Assembly: GCF_019649055.1 (NCBI RefSeq)
Contig: NW_026570234.1
Span: 1,488,001 to 1,552,000, forward strand
Origin: Paramacrobiotus metropolitanus
Lineage: Eukaryota; Tardigrada; Eutardigrada; Parachela; Macrobiotidae
Length of the DNA stretch: 64,000 nt
Reading direction: 5' to 3'
Shown here: positions 37,344 through 48,153 of the stretch, in pieces
Layout: every line of letters starts with the position of its first letter
Position numbering within the stretch: the first letter of the stretch is position 1
Notes under the pieces: generated by a model
Database searches by the model: none
What the model was told of the DNA's origin: nothing
What the model saw: the letters and a program-made list of their open reading frames with translations, nothing else
Translations under genes and position numbers: made by a program

Positions 37344-37571
37344 TATAAATTCGTCAGCACACGGTTCTGCTTAGGACATATTCTGTATGTGCCGTTTTTC
37401 AAGTTTTCTCGTTTTGACCGTGAATTCTTTAAATGATCTGTTCTGCCGTCCGTCGTAAAAGCCCATTTTTCTGGTAATCCCCATGGTTGCTTCTTGTTAC
37501 CCTGTGCGCAGCGCCGCTTTGTCGTTTTTTTTTTGTTAACTGCGACCTAACGAAATATAGACTTAGCATAC

Positions 37572-37577
37572 AATAAA
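37572..37577 (+). promoter_or_regulatory. Polyadenylation signal of A2M-like gene
   Basis: AATAAA about 230 bp past the stop at 37343. Confidence 0.45.
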
Positions 37578-37883
37578 ATAAATAAATACATTAACCTTGC
37601 TACAATACTTGCCAAGCCTCGTTAACTTGAACGAGACGTGTAAAGTGAACTAAATAATTAGTCGTACTTTGTTGTAATTTGTAATTGTAATCAATAGTAA
37701 CAGTCCGACAAAAAAAAGAAAATATAAGAAGAAATTACTGTACTACTAGCACTTTAAAATAGACTGTTTCGCTTAACACTGAATTCGTGGATTAGTTAAT
37801 TAAGGAATGATAATCCATTAGCTTATTAAGGGTACTATACTACTATAGCACACTACGTCGGGCACACTACGTCGCAATTAAAA

Positions 37884-37920
37884 TTTAAACATTAAAAAAC
37901 AACCAAAATCTTTATCTTCC
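37884..37920 (-). mobile_element. 37-bp 3' tip of the restriction-like-endonuclease LINE
   Basis: Aligns with 31264-31300 (AAACATTAAAAAACAACCAAAATC against AAACGTTAAAAAAACAACC). It encodes the DFGCF ending. Severely 5'-truncated insertion. Confidence 0.6.
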
Positions 37921-38449
37921 CGGGGATCATGTCACTTGGGTCAAGCACACAGAGGGCCTAAAATACATGGGGAACAGCAGTATCCAAGTTGTCAGTTACA
38001 CAGGGAGCTGCTGCTAACTGCATGGGGTGAGTGAATAATTTGTTATAAAAAATTGTCAAAATGTGTACGACTCACTCGTACTTCTATTGGAAGCGACTTC
38101 AAGCGAGCAATTATTACGCACCGTTGTAGTGCACAAAACTACAGATTCCGCATTGCACAAACATCTCAGTCTCGTTGTTCTATCGCATAATCAAACAAAA
38201 CTAGGCTGGCTCTGCGCTGAATCAGACAGGCGTGAAGGCAGTGGCACATATACCTGAAACGACTGTGAGAAAGTACGGCAGGCCAACATCTGTCTGTAAG
38301 CTAGAAATGGAACAGTCTCACTCTCAAGCTCAATATGCTGAGAAGAGGCAGGCGATTTGCGGTGGATTCCGCGTTAAATTGCGATATAGAGAGGAGCAAA
38401 AGGTCAGAGAGCATGCTATTGTTCAGTGACCTGCATTAATTAGAGCTCA
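37921..38449. other. Upstream region of F-box gene B
   Basis: No coding evidence. About 38280-38420 resembles the upstream DNA of genes C and D (AGAAA-TGGAACAG, GCGGTGGATTCC). Confidence 0.4.
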
Positions 38450-38504
38450 GCCGTATAGAGTTGAACCTCAATCGAGTTGAGCATCAATTCAACTCCAATA
38501 CGGC
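38450..38504. repeat. Hairpin upstream of F-box gene B
   Basis: Arms GCCGTATAGAGTTGAA and TTCAACTCCAATACGGC, with a second small stem (CTCAA/TTGAG) in the loop. Confidence 0.8.
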
Positions 38505-38685
38505 GGCATTCCAGAGTTTCTCTCACTGAATTCTGCCTGCAATAACACGTTAGCGAAAAGCGCTCACCCTCATCGCTGCCATTAACACACAACTTTAGAC
38601 AATTTGAAATTGACAATCAGTTTAGTGATTGTCGCAAAATTGTTGAAGTCTAGAATTAGGTCTTTTATTTAATTATCGTGTGAAA

Positions 38686-41600
38686 ATGGGTGCCCAAACA
38701 TCACACTGCACTCTGCCGAGCCGAGAAATGGGTTTTCTGAATTTTGTAATCGTCCAGCGGGAAAATGGTGATTGGTGGCTGGGCCGCATCAAGGACATTG
38801 ACGGCGAGGAATATTACATCGATTTCATGTCAACCACGGCTGCCGCGTGCTGGATACATTCCCGCCATATTTGGCCGTACCGTAATGCCTCCTTCACAAC
38901 CCGGCAACAGAAAACGGGATCGGGTGTGCATGATGCCCCACCAGTATTTAACGTCGCCATGCGCGACACCGAGCATGGTCCGTACGTGATCCGTTCCGGT
39001 CAACTGATTCGTGTACCCGGTTGCTATTATTATTTCCCACTGGATGATCACCTCGACACATCCGGTGCGGCTCAGGGCAAAGTGGTGCTTGACTGTCAGC
39101 TAATCCATCCTCCATCGCAGAGCGAACTGTCCTTCTACGAGAAAGGCAATGGATTTGTCTGGACCAAACATGTCGTTCCTTTTAATAGAGCGGGCTGGGT
39201 TCAGACAGCCGACCTGCCCAAACTGAAGACTTGTATGGAGTACAGCGTTAAGTACTGTTTTCAGGGTTTTGGCAGCTTTGCGGACACAACTGCAATCCAG
39301 CGGATTTTTATACGAGCCGATACCAACACGGTGACTTTCATCTTTTGCGAGCGGTACAATCATGGGAAGTTACTAAGCGATGCATGGTTGCACGACGGCC
39401 TTGAACGGTTCGCTAAAACTCATCTCGATCAGCCTACCATAGTACGCTTGCAAGCTGCGAGCCCACCGCCCGTTCTATTCGAGACAAGTAAGATCATAGA
39501 TGCAACTTTGTGTGAGTTTACAGCATAAGTTTATCGTCGGACGTTTTGCCTGTAAAATGTCCAAAACATCCGGGGTCAGCTAAAACGTCCGTCGTCAGTT
39601 TTGTCCAGGCAGCATTCTATGTTTTCGATCTGACGCCGGCGCCTAAATTACTACACGGGCGTTTTGGTCGGATCCGTAACCAGATGATTAAGTTACTAAA
39701 TTAGCAACCAAGATTTTGCACTCGGACTTAAATATCAGGTTACGCATTTATCACTTCCGAAAGAAGCGTCCGCATACGAATTTGTACTCCGGTAGAAACA
39801 TTCTGAGCCATTCTGAGCAGCCTTGAACAGCTTGAAATTCGGCAGAATTGCGGTCATAAATTTATGCCGCGACAGGAAAGCGCACTCTGACATGCACTTT
39901 TTTCCGAAAATGCATGTAAAGCTGAGAGGATAAAATTAACGGCGAACGTCTTGATGGCACCTGGACGTTGTGGTTGGTCTAAGCTCCAAAACGTCCGACG
40001 AAGGTTTTTGCCATTCCGCCTTGGTCGGAATGATTACATTCCGGACACTTTTACGACACGGATTCCCGTACCGGACACCTGAGATAGGACTGCTCTTACA
40101 TTAGAAATTTGATAATTTTTGTAAATCTCGTGTACCAACTTGTTTAAAAACAACAATTATCACGGAAGATTTTGCCATCTGGAAGAACGCGGAGGATGCT
40201 GTGCCTCTGGTGTTCGATACACTAAAACATATTGTGAAATGTCCGGAATGCGATAGACCCAGAAGTAGTGCATACACCTTTATCCCTGTTTGCGACAAAG
40301 CTTCTCGATAGAAAATTTTATTAATGATATTGATGAATTAGTTTATACTAAGCAAAACGGATAATGTATGTTTTGAAGGATCCATAAACGATCTTCCAGT
40401 GCCCCTTCTACAAGTTATTCTCGAAAGTCTGGACATAATTTCCCGATTTGCTGCAAAAAGGTACGTTAAAGTAACCTGTTTGTTTTGTAAAGCGTCATTT
40501 GCTTACTTCCTGAATGCAAAGGTCAAACGTACACTAGTTTCCGATACTCGATTTCGTATTGTTCTTGGGCGTAAGTAGTGGTAACATAAGCTACCAGGGA
40601 AATGGTTCTGAAATAAAAGTTTTTCAAACAGGCTAGTTGATTATGCTTTCCTTTAACACAAAATAGGTAAAGTTACTGTACTTGAGTTAGTTCATGCGTA
40701 TGTCATTCGGAGATTGACCACAGAAAAGAATTATTTAGTTATTGGCCATCTTTTCATGTGGCTGCGACAGGCTGTCATTGCTCAGGACAGAAGAAGGAGA
40801 ACCAAATCGGTAAAACGGTTCCCCTGTACAGTACTGCTGCTGCCAGCTGGAGTGTAAGGTTGTAACTCAACATGGCGTTTATGTACGGCGCCAGATTTAA
40901 CCATATGTATTGCCGCAATATCACACTTCAGCTGGCTGACATCATAATTACAGGAAGCCGTGTTGCCGGTTTAGTTTTTCCCAGTCTTTATTTAATGATG
41001 GGGATAAAATGACAAAATGCAAACATATACAGCTGTTTAAAACCAGCATCTGCAAACCAATTTGCCCTAGTGACCTTTTGGGTTAATTTTCAGTGTGTGC
41101 TCATTCTGGCACTCGATCTTTGATCGTCCAGTTGTTAACCGGCACGTTATTGTGGAAGCGTCAAATGTCCCAGTGGATGTACCGCGTGCAACCTCACCGC
41201 CGGATCTGGTAACGGAACAGGCAAATCAGCGTAACTCCTATAAATTCGCAGTGCTGCTGGAGAAATCCATCACGATCTTCACGCGCACCATCAGCTGCAT
41301 CAATGAAGAGGACAATAACGGGAGTATCATGACAGTGTCGACACTCACACACAGTACCGTGGCCGAAATTGTCGCACAAGTGCTCAACCTGAAGGGAATC
41401 GTACTGGACATATTGCTGATTAAAGGTGGTCCTAACGTGGTGGTTCACATTTCGTTCGACGTCGGAGTCAACTCCACGTACAGCTGCACATGTCCCAGTC
41501 TAGCGGCGCTTCTGCCAGTGTGTCGTCAGCTGGTCGTGCTGAAGCGAAAGTTTGGGTGTGAAATGCATGATCAAAAATGCTTTGAGGAATATAAGCGGGA

Positions 41601-42067
41601 CGCTCTGTGTCGTAAACTGGCTTGGAATAGCACAGTCCTCAAATGGTTTATGAGGACGGCAGTACGCTGTTTAGCGGTACCGGGTAACGTTTCCGAAGCG
41701 CAGTTAATCGGAACGATTTTACGTGCTATGGAGAATGCATCTCCATCACTGGACCCCGCATTTACCAGTTCAGTCCGCGCTACGCATCCACGGATCCTGC
41801 GGACCTTGGCGCATCCCCGCACGGACTGGGGTTTTCTCCAGATTATTTTACAAGTGTAAGCAGCGCCAGAATATTGTGAGAAAAATCTCATCACCATAAG
41901 ACCATGCGTTTTGTAGGTACAATGAATTTCGCGCGGAGGGATCAATGATAAAGTGGGACAATGTGGATTTTGGGCAGCTAGATGTGTCCCAACTAGCCAA
42001 ACAGGCCATCCGCGTTCTGGCTCTTCTTTATAAAGAAATTGGCTCGTACAGGACAAACAATGATTAG
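38686..42067 (+). CDS. F-box family gene B (four exons, 598 aa)
   Basis: Exons 38686-39487, 40379-40460, 41094-41855 and 41917-42067, with the same phases as gene A and an exon 2 of exactly 82 nt. Exon 1: MGAQTSHCTLPSREMGFLNF, GDWWLGRIKDIDGEEYYIDF, HSRHIWPY, VIRSGQLIRVPGCYYYFPLD and FIRADTNTVTFIFCERY. F-box across exons 2-3: INDLPVPLLQVILESLDIIS, then VCSFWHSIFDRPVVNRHVIV. Exon 3 continues with YKFAVLLEKSITIFTRT and CTCPSLAALLPVCRQLVVL. Exon 4 starts YNEFRAEGS. A substrate-selecting ubiquitin-ligase adaptor is inferred from the F-box only. Intron 1 carries a probable MITE. AATAAA at 42271. No frame damage. Confidence 0.8.
39534..40001. mobile_element. Probable MITE in intron 1 of F-box gene B
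   Basis: Perfect 15-bp terminal inverted repeats: TCGTCGGACGTTTTG (39534-39548) and CAAAACGTCCGACGA (39987-40001), with related AAAACGTCC motifs inside. About 468 bp, non-coding. No target duplication identified. Confidence 0.55.
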
Positions 42068-42270
42068 CAGACTGCATGGTTAAATTACCATTGATCCTTC
42101 ACAATCAAGGCCATGGTTAAATGAATATTACTAAACTTTCCACTGATAGATCAACTTCTTGCACGTCCGTATAACTGTTTTGTACTAAGCGTTATGCGTT
42201 GATTTGTGACAGCAGTTAGTAATCGTAATTCGCTGTGTATATCTGCACCGCTTAATTCGATTATGGATAA

Positions 42271-42276
42271 AATAAA
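42271..42276 (+). promoter_or_regulatory. Polyadenylation signal of F-box gene B
   Basis: AATAAA about 205 bp after the stop. Confidence 0.45.
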
Positions 42277-42683
42277 CTTTAATGAGTTTTACGTGTTTGG
42301 CATCTCGTATACGCTGGATAGTTGATGCAGTCGGCTGATATTGTGGGTTTTCTTGCTTGTTATTAAATAAATTATCCTCAGCAACGCGATTGTTCGAAGG
42401 TCATCAACCTTTCTTGAAAGAACACCAACCTTTCTCTCTAAATTATCAAAGGCGACCCAAATCTGATTAAACGTTCTAATGAAAATTTAAATAAGCTCCG
42501 CTAGAACATTTCCAACTCCCAGGATAAAACTTTTTGCCAAAAATTTACATGCGGCATATTCATACTGCATTGATCACAAACGGAGAATTTTTCTTAGTAA
42601 TTTGGTAAAAGATATCATTTACTTGCAATTTCATCCCTTTAGCCCGTGCCTGCAATCACATCCGGTTGCATGGTATTGGTCAA
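42277..42683. other. No gene seen
   Basis: Unique DNA between genes B and C. Confidence 0.4.
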
Positions 42684-42709
42684 TCCTTCGCACTGCAAAG
42701 TGCGAAGGA
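42684..42709. repeat. Perfect 11-bp hairpin with GNRA-type loop
   Basis: TCCTTCGCACT, loop GCAA, AGTGCGAAGGA. Confidence 0.9.
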
Positions 42710-42771
42710 GAAAAAAAATGTCCCTTCCCAGCAAAAATGCTGTAAACGACGCTCTTCGCACACATTTTAAG

Positions 42772-42798
42772 AAAAGTGCGAAAGCCGGTCGCACTTTT
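42772..42798. repeat. Perfect 10-bp hairpin, same GTGCGA motif
   Basis: AAAAGTGCGA, 7-nt loop, TCGCACTTTT. It shares the core TCGCACT with the hairpin at 42684. Confidence 0.9.
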
Positions 42799-43359
42799 TG
42801 TTCGATGCGAGGGCTCCTTTAGAACATTTTGCGCTCACACTTAACAGAACTTTTCGTCTTCGCACTTGAAGTGTGGACGTAGCATCAGACTCTTTGCAAA
42901 ATACAGACAGCGAAACTAGGCCATGCTGGCTCAAGACGATAGACATCAGGAAGGGTTGCCAGAGAGTGTGGCACGCCATTCAAAATCTCTACACAGCTTT
43001 AGAGAATGTTGCACGCCAGACTTTACCCGTACTGGTATTATGCAGAAAGTGGAACAGCTTCAAAGGAGAAATGCTGATTGTCAGCCTGGGCAGCCGTTTC
43101 GCGGAGGATTTCATATATTTGCAAGGCGAGAGAGAAAGAAGTCAATGAGAGTAGTGTAGTCGGAGTCTCAACTCTGAACATCAGTTCGATTATAGCTGCG
43201 CTTCGCAGTTCCATTTACGTAAGCTGCAAAATAAGGGTTCAAAATTAAACGCCTAACGCGAATCACTTGAATCCTTTATGCGGATTGCTGAGTCGCTGAC
43301 CGTTTAAAACAGACAGCACCATTACCATTATCTTTTATTTTTATTGCATTATCGTCAAA

Positions 43360-45596
43360 ATGTACGCCCACGTTTCACAGTATACGCCGCCGGTCCGAGA
43401 AATGGGTTTTATGAATTTCGTGATTCTTCAACGGCCGAATGGCGACTGGTGGTTAGGGCGGATCAAGGACATTGAGGGCGAAAAATACTTCATCGATTTC
43501 CTGTCAACTACGGTGGCGGCGTGCTGGATAGATTCCCGCTATATTTGGCCTTACAACGTCTGTTCCTCAACGATGCCGAAAGGAGCTGGGGATGTCTCCT
43601 CTGCCCCGGCACAGGTTGCCACGCGCCAGGGGGAATACGGACCTTTCCTGATCCGTCCTGGCCAATTGGAGTGGTCACCCCACTGCTATTATTATAGCTT
43701 TCCTCCGGACAACAGCGATACATCGGGTACAGTTCCCTGGACAGTGGTCCACCGGCATCAGATCGTCTGTCTTCCGGTGCCTAGCGAGCTGTCGTTCTAT
43801 CATGAGCGCTCTAAGCTCGTCTGGACCAAACGTGTCGTTGCCTTCAGCAGAGCGGGCTGCATCCAAACCGCTGATTTCCACAAACTAAAATCGTGTGCTG
43901 AGCGAGCGGCCCTCGGGTGTATCGGTTATCTGCCTGGCCGACGCTCAGTCGAGGGGATGTATATACGGGCCGACAGCGATACGGTTACGTTTATCTTTTG
44001 TGAGGAGCGCATTCACCAGGACCAACGAGGCGAGGCATGGCTGCGTTACGGCCTCGATCGATTCTGCAGGGATCATCTCAGTCAGATTACGGTAATACGC
44101 ATGCCGGCTATCAGCCCGGAACCTCTTCCGTTCGAGACAGGTTAGATTTAGCCTTGACGATTTTTACTGCTAGTGTTTTTATTCATATGACATCAGTCCT
44201 GGTTACCTTTTTCGCTGCTAAATGAACCGCTGTCGTAACACGACTTGTATTTCTACAGGTGCCATTTACCATCTTCCAGTCCCCATGATAGAAGATATTC
44301 TCGGGCTTCTGGATATACTATCCCGACTCACGGCGAAGTTGTGCGTTAACTATAGTGGGCTTTACAAAACGTTCCTGTTGCGGTGGTACTTTGTTGTTTT
44401 GATGTTTGGCCGGCTTTAGTGCTTTGCAATTAGATAGGTTGGTCCGTGCATTTTCTGATTAGACATGGACGATGGTGTACGATGCACTAGGGCACTGTAG
44501 TGTGCCTGCGCTTGCACTTTTGGTAACTACTAATTTAATGGCTATTGCGGCGACCTGATTGTACGAAAAGAAATTTTATTCAGCCGGTGAATGAGAGGTT
44601 ATTTGATGAGTAAATTTCATTTTTTTCTTTGCAGCGTTTGTTCCTTCTGGTACTCGATTTTGAACCATCCATCTGCCAATCGATATGTCATCGTGGATGC
44701 ACCATGTGTCGAAGTCAACGTACACACCGTTCCAACTCAGAAAGAGCAGTGTTACGCGTACAAATTCGCGGTGTTGCTAGAGAAATCCTTTACGATCCAC
44801 ACGCGCACCCTCGCCTGTATTAATAGAGTAGGCAAGAACGTGAATGCTACGAGATATCCACTCACTACAACAACAGGCCTCATTGCACGTCTGCTCAGCG
44901 TTAAGGGAATCATACTCGATACGCTTCTAATCAAAGGCGGTCCTGCAGTGCTGGTGTACACGTCGTTCGTCATCGGCAACAATTCCCGTTACAACTGCAG
45001 CTGTCCCAGTCTAGCAGCGCTCCGCCCACTGTGCCGGCAGCTGGTCGTTCTGGAGCGCCCGTTTGAGTATCGTCTGCAGGATAAAAAAGGCTGCAATCAG
45101 TATACCGGCAGGCTGCGTGAGGGAGCTCTCGACTTGGGTTTGACAACGGCAGTGCGTTGTTTGACTGTACCGCAGGACGCTTCCGAAGCGGAATTCACCC
45201 GAGCTATTTTGTCGGCAATGGACGCTGGATTGCCTGCTGCTGATCCGATGGACACTAGTCAGATGGAAGCTGTTAAGACATGCATGCTGCGGAAGTTGGC
45301 GTACTCCGATAACAAAGAGGAAGACGGGGAGGTGGTGCAAATTATTTTACAAGTGTATGTGCAACAAGTCTGGCAAAATGCCTGGAAGCGTGCGCGTATA
45401 AAACGGTGTGCATTGCAGGTATAACGAATTTCGGACGCATGGGTCAGCGGCACAATGGGAGGCTGTGGAACTGCGGCTGCTGGATATCTCCAAACTAACG
45501 AAACTGGCGCTGTATGCTTTGGCTGCCATGTATGGAGTCCCACTCAGATTCGTAAAATACCAATGTACTGATTATGTACATGAATTGCATCGTTAA
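43360..45596 (+). CDS. F-box family gene C (four exons, 586 aa)
   Basis: Exons 43360-44140, 44259-44340, 44635-45354 and 45419-45596. Same phases as A and B, and exon 2 again 82 nt. Exon 1: QYTPPVREMGFMNFVILQRP, GDWWLGRIKDIEGEKYFIDF, DSRYIWPY, LIRPGQLEWSPHCYYY, YIRADSDTVTFIFCEE. F-box: IYHLPVPMIEDILGLLDILS, then VCSFWYSILNHPSANRYVIV. Exon 3: YKFAVLLEKSFTIHTRT and CSCPSLAALRPLCRQLVVLE. Exon 4: YNEFRTHGSAAQWEA, longer than in A. Intact. Closest to the broken copy at 62642, with which it also shares upstream DNA (42890-43210 against 62281-62530). A Gypsy element now separates C from D. Confidence 0.8.
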
Positions 45597-45718
45597 CATT
45601 CGATCGCCGTAAGAAATACTGGACGTAGGTGTGCACATTAAAAAGTCGAGTTTCCTGACGTATGGGTATTCAATGTGAGGAAGATCCTGTATAGCATTAA
45701 TGTGTATCACCGTGGACT

Positions 45719-46130
45719 GTGAAAGAGTCCAGGACGGAAGCCCAGACTGACAGGACTCCGTAGAATGTAGAACGTGTCGTACAAGGGATGAAATGCGCAA
45801 CGCACGATATCCAGACTACGTTGTACAATTTATCAATGTCTCCGATCGAGAACCAAAACACACTGACGTTCAGACTACTCAGAGAGCCAGATTCCACCTG
45901 CTCTCGACAACTCTAATGCACTGCGCAGCAGTGAACACAGTGAACGGCAGTAGCCGACCAATCAGAGAAGCGCTGCGTCACAGACGGCAATTCCCCACGG
46001 AGTAGTGCAACGAAGCACTCCCGTAGCGCCAGTAGCGTCACGCAGGTGGACGCAAGGGAGCCATCGTTTCACATGCCTTTGGGTGGGAGGCTGAGCTCCG
46101 TCGAAGCTCGATCCATTCCATTCCGCTCCG
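45719..46130 (+). mobile_element. Diverged relative of the miniature LTR element (LTR plus leader)
   Basis: Starts TGTGAAAG and ends GTTTCACA (46066-46073), directly followed by TGCCTTTGGGTGGGAGG, which parallels TGCCTGCGGGTGGAACC after the 5' LTR at 14018. An internal block also aligns: TGCGCAACGCACGATATCC here, TGCGGAAACGCAAGACACCC there, followed in both by GAC-A---TG-ACA-TTTATC. No second LTR found. It lies between gene C and the 3' end of the Gypsy element. Confidence 0.45.
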
Positions 46131-46555
46131 ATCGGTGGTCTGTGCGCGCTCTCGTAAAAAAAACATCAAATTCTCTTATTCCTTCTTATCACATGATTCC
46201 AAATGCACAATGTGAATAAAGAGATCTGTATAAAAATACTATTCCATTTAAACAGATCAACAGTTAAAACAGATCAACAAAAGTGGTTAAATGAACATGT
46301 AGACTAGGATCCTCCACTCGACTTGCATAGGTCACAGGTATCCTGTCCACCGCTTTTCCGCATCTCTTTGGCCCATTCCGCTCCATCTTGAGCAACTCCA
46401 CTCCGCTTGAGCATCTCTTGCGCATCCTCGTGCGACTTTCATCACATCAGCTTTTAGGAATAAGGTGCGTATCGAATGTACGTCTTAGGAATACTGCTTC
46501 AGCTCTGGAATAGGTGCGTATCAATTGTACGACTTTATAATGAGATCCGGTTAAG
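46131..46555 (-). other. 3' flank of Gypsy element, LTR not identified
   Basis: Sequence downstream of the last Gypsy ORF. It holds two near-copies of AGGTGCGTATC-A-TGTACG (46467 and 46511). I found no match to the right-hand flank, so no LTR pair can be assigned. Confidence 0.35.
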
Positions 46556-47239
46556 TCATGGAGGAACATCATATAGATAAGCGAAGTTCGCTTCCTCCCT
46601 GGTAAGATCATCTTTCTGACCCTTTTCCGTGGATTTAGGACTCGTCGTCAGCGATCTGTTCCGTTTAACGCTACCACGAGATGAATCTGCCGTTGAACTT
46701 CCTCGTGATCTCGCTCGTTGCTCAATAGCTTTGTCGATTCGTCTCTTCTGTTCTTTTAGGTCGGCATCTGTCATCTCTTCAACTGGCTTTGCAATCGTTG
46801 AGTCAGATTTTGGTGTGCCGCTCACCGGTGGTTGCATCTGTGATGGGCCAGCTACAATGGCTTCGGGTTGTGCAACTTCTTCGGGAAACTTGTCAATCCA
46901 TCTTAGAATGCGTTCGATCATTTCTGGCCACGGCCTGTTTGTTAACGCCTGATGATATGTCTTCATTGTGGCAACTCTAATTCCGAGGTCTTTTCGTGCT
47001 TCCTGAACCTTCTCTTTCCGTTCCTTAAGCACTATGTGTCCCGAATCGGTTACGGCCATCTGCTCTATCATATATCCATAGAGGAGCTGCTCATCGTTCA
47101 CTCTTTCGTGCATCCGGTAGAAATCCCGACATAAACGGTTGAAGTTGTGAATAGCCCTCCGATCATCTGCAGTGAGCTCTTCCTCCGCTCCTATAATCAT
47201 GTTGAGCCGATCGTCTTCTTCACTGACGTTCACCGCCAA
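46556..47239 (-). CDS. Gypsy 3' ORF, second part (227 codons)
   Basis: Continues the 3' ORF in the -1 frame after a 10-nt overlap at 47230-47239. Helical, charged: NFNRLCRDFYRMHERVNDEQ, LKERKEKVQEARKDLG, RPWPEMIERILRWIDKFPEE, then a basic Ser/Arg tail (RARSRGSSTADSSRGSVKRN). No transmembrane segment or fusion-type peptide, so not a recognisable Env. Probably one protein with the 269-codon frame before it, split by an indel. Confidence 0.6.
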   Translation of the reverse strand: MAVNVSEEDDRLNMIIGAEEELTADDRRAIHNFNRLCRDFYRMHERVNDEQLLYGYMIEQMAVTDSGHIVLKERKEKVQEARKDLGIRVATMKTYHQALTNRPWPEMIERILRWIDKFPEEVAQPEAIVAGPSQMQPPVSGTPKSDSTIAKPVEEMTDADLKEQKRRIDKAIEQRARSRGSSTADSSRGSVKRNRSLTTSPKSTEKGQKDDLTREEANFAYLYDVPP

Positions 47240-48039
47240 TCTTGGTACATATCTGGAAGGTGAACCTGGAGACTTATTGTGATCGTTTCCATCTGTGGGC
47301 CTAATGGGGGTAACATTCCTCGTGGTCGAGGTGAGCTGCGATTTCCATGTCGCGATCTTCCGCCTCTTTTGTTCGGGGATCGTCTGTCAAATCTGTTAAA
47401 CGGATAGTGTGCCCTCATAGGCGGTGTCTCACTCCGTTCGGGAAACAATGATGGGAAAGATGGTGCTGGCGCCCTTCCGCCGCGCACCGATCCTGGCGGC
47501 GATCCGCCAATTGCCCCGCTATGTCGAACTGGTGCTGACATTGCGCCTCCGAATCCGTGATGTCGAATGGGCGACGCTGACATTCCGCCAAGTCCCCTAT
47601 GTCGGACAGGTTTGGATGACATCCGGCCAAATCCACCATGTCCCGTCGGAAAACTGGGTACTGGCGGTGGTCCCATCGGCATTTGCACAGATCCATACAT
47701 CGGTGGAGTCTGTGTTCCAGGAAACAATTGAAATGGATCGTTTTGTACCGGATATTGAGTTGGTCCGGCCGGATGGTCGTAGGTCAACCAATTCTGTGTA
47801 CTCTGATAATTCGTAGGGTCCTGGTACGGATAGTATGCCTGGACGCCGGCCGCATAAGGTGGTTGATCGCTCGGTCCCGGTTCGTTCTGCGTCATTCCTG
47901 CAGACGATGTGGACTCATTTCCATAGAAAGTGCTTTGACTACGATCGCCTTCCATTCTTATCGGCGTCGATGCTTTTAATGGGTTTCCAATACTTTCCGA
48001 GTCGGAATTCTCTGAATTTTGCCGTTTCAGCCTTTCCAT
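47230..48039 (-). CDS. Gypsy 3' ORF, first part (269 codons), env position
   Basis: ATG at 48039, about 115 nt after the integrase stop. Proline-, glycine- and tyrosine-rich. Contains a tandem unit of about 15 residues with the core GGFGRMSSKPVRHRGLGGMS and GGAMSAPVRHSG, then a strongly basic stretch (RRSPNKRGGRSRHGNRSSPR) that could bind nucleic acid. No known family. It could be expressed from a spliced RNA; a weak acceptor-like TTATAG lies at about 48060. Accessory or nucleoprotein-like function is inference. Confidence 0.6.
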   Translation of the reverse strand: MERLKRQNSENSDSESIGNPLKASTPIRMEGDRSQSTFYGNESTSSAGMTQNEPGPSDQPPYAAGVQAYYPYQDPTNYQSTQNWLTYDHPAGPTQYPVQNDPFQLFPGTQTPPMYGSVQMPMGPPPVPSFPTGHGGFGRMSSKPVRHRGLGGMSASPIRHHGFGGAMSAPVRHSGAIGGSPPGSVRGGRAPAPSFPSLFPERSETPPMRAHYPFNRFDRRSPNKRGGRSRHGNRSSPRPRGMLPPLGPQMETITISLQVHLPDMYQDWR

Positions 48040-48153
48040 TAACTTTTTATTACCTGCTATAACATGAAACGATATCTGTTAGCCAGTTTACAACGGTTAA
48101 CTTTTACACCTCCCCAACTCCTGTGCATGCATCATAACGCCCCTTTTTTAGTA

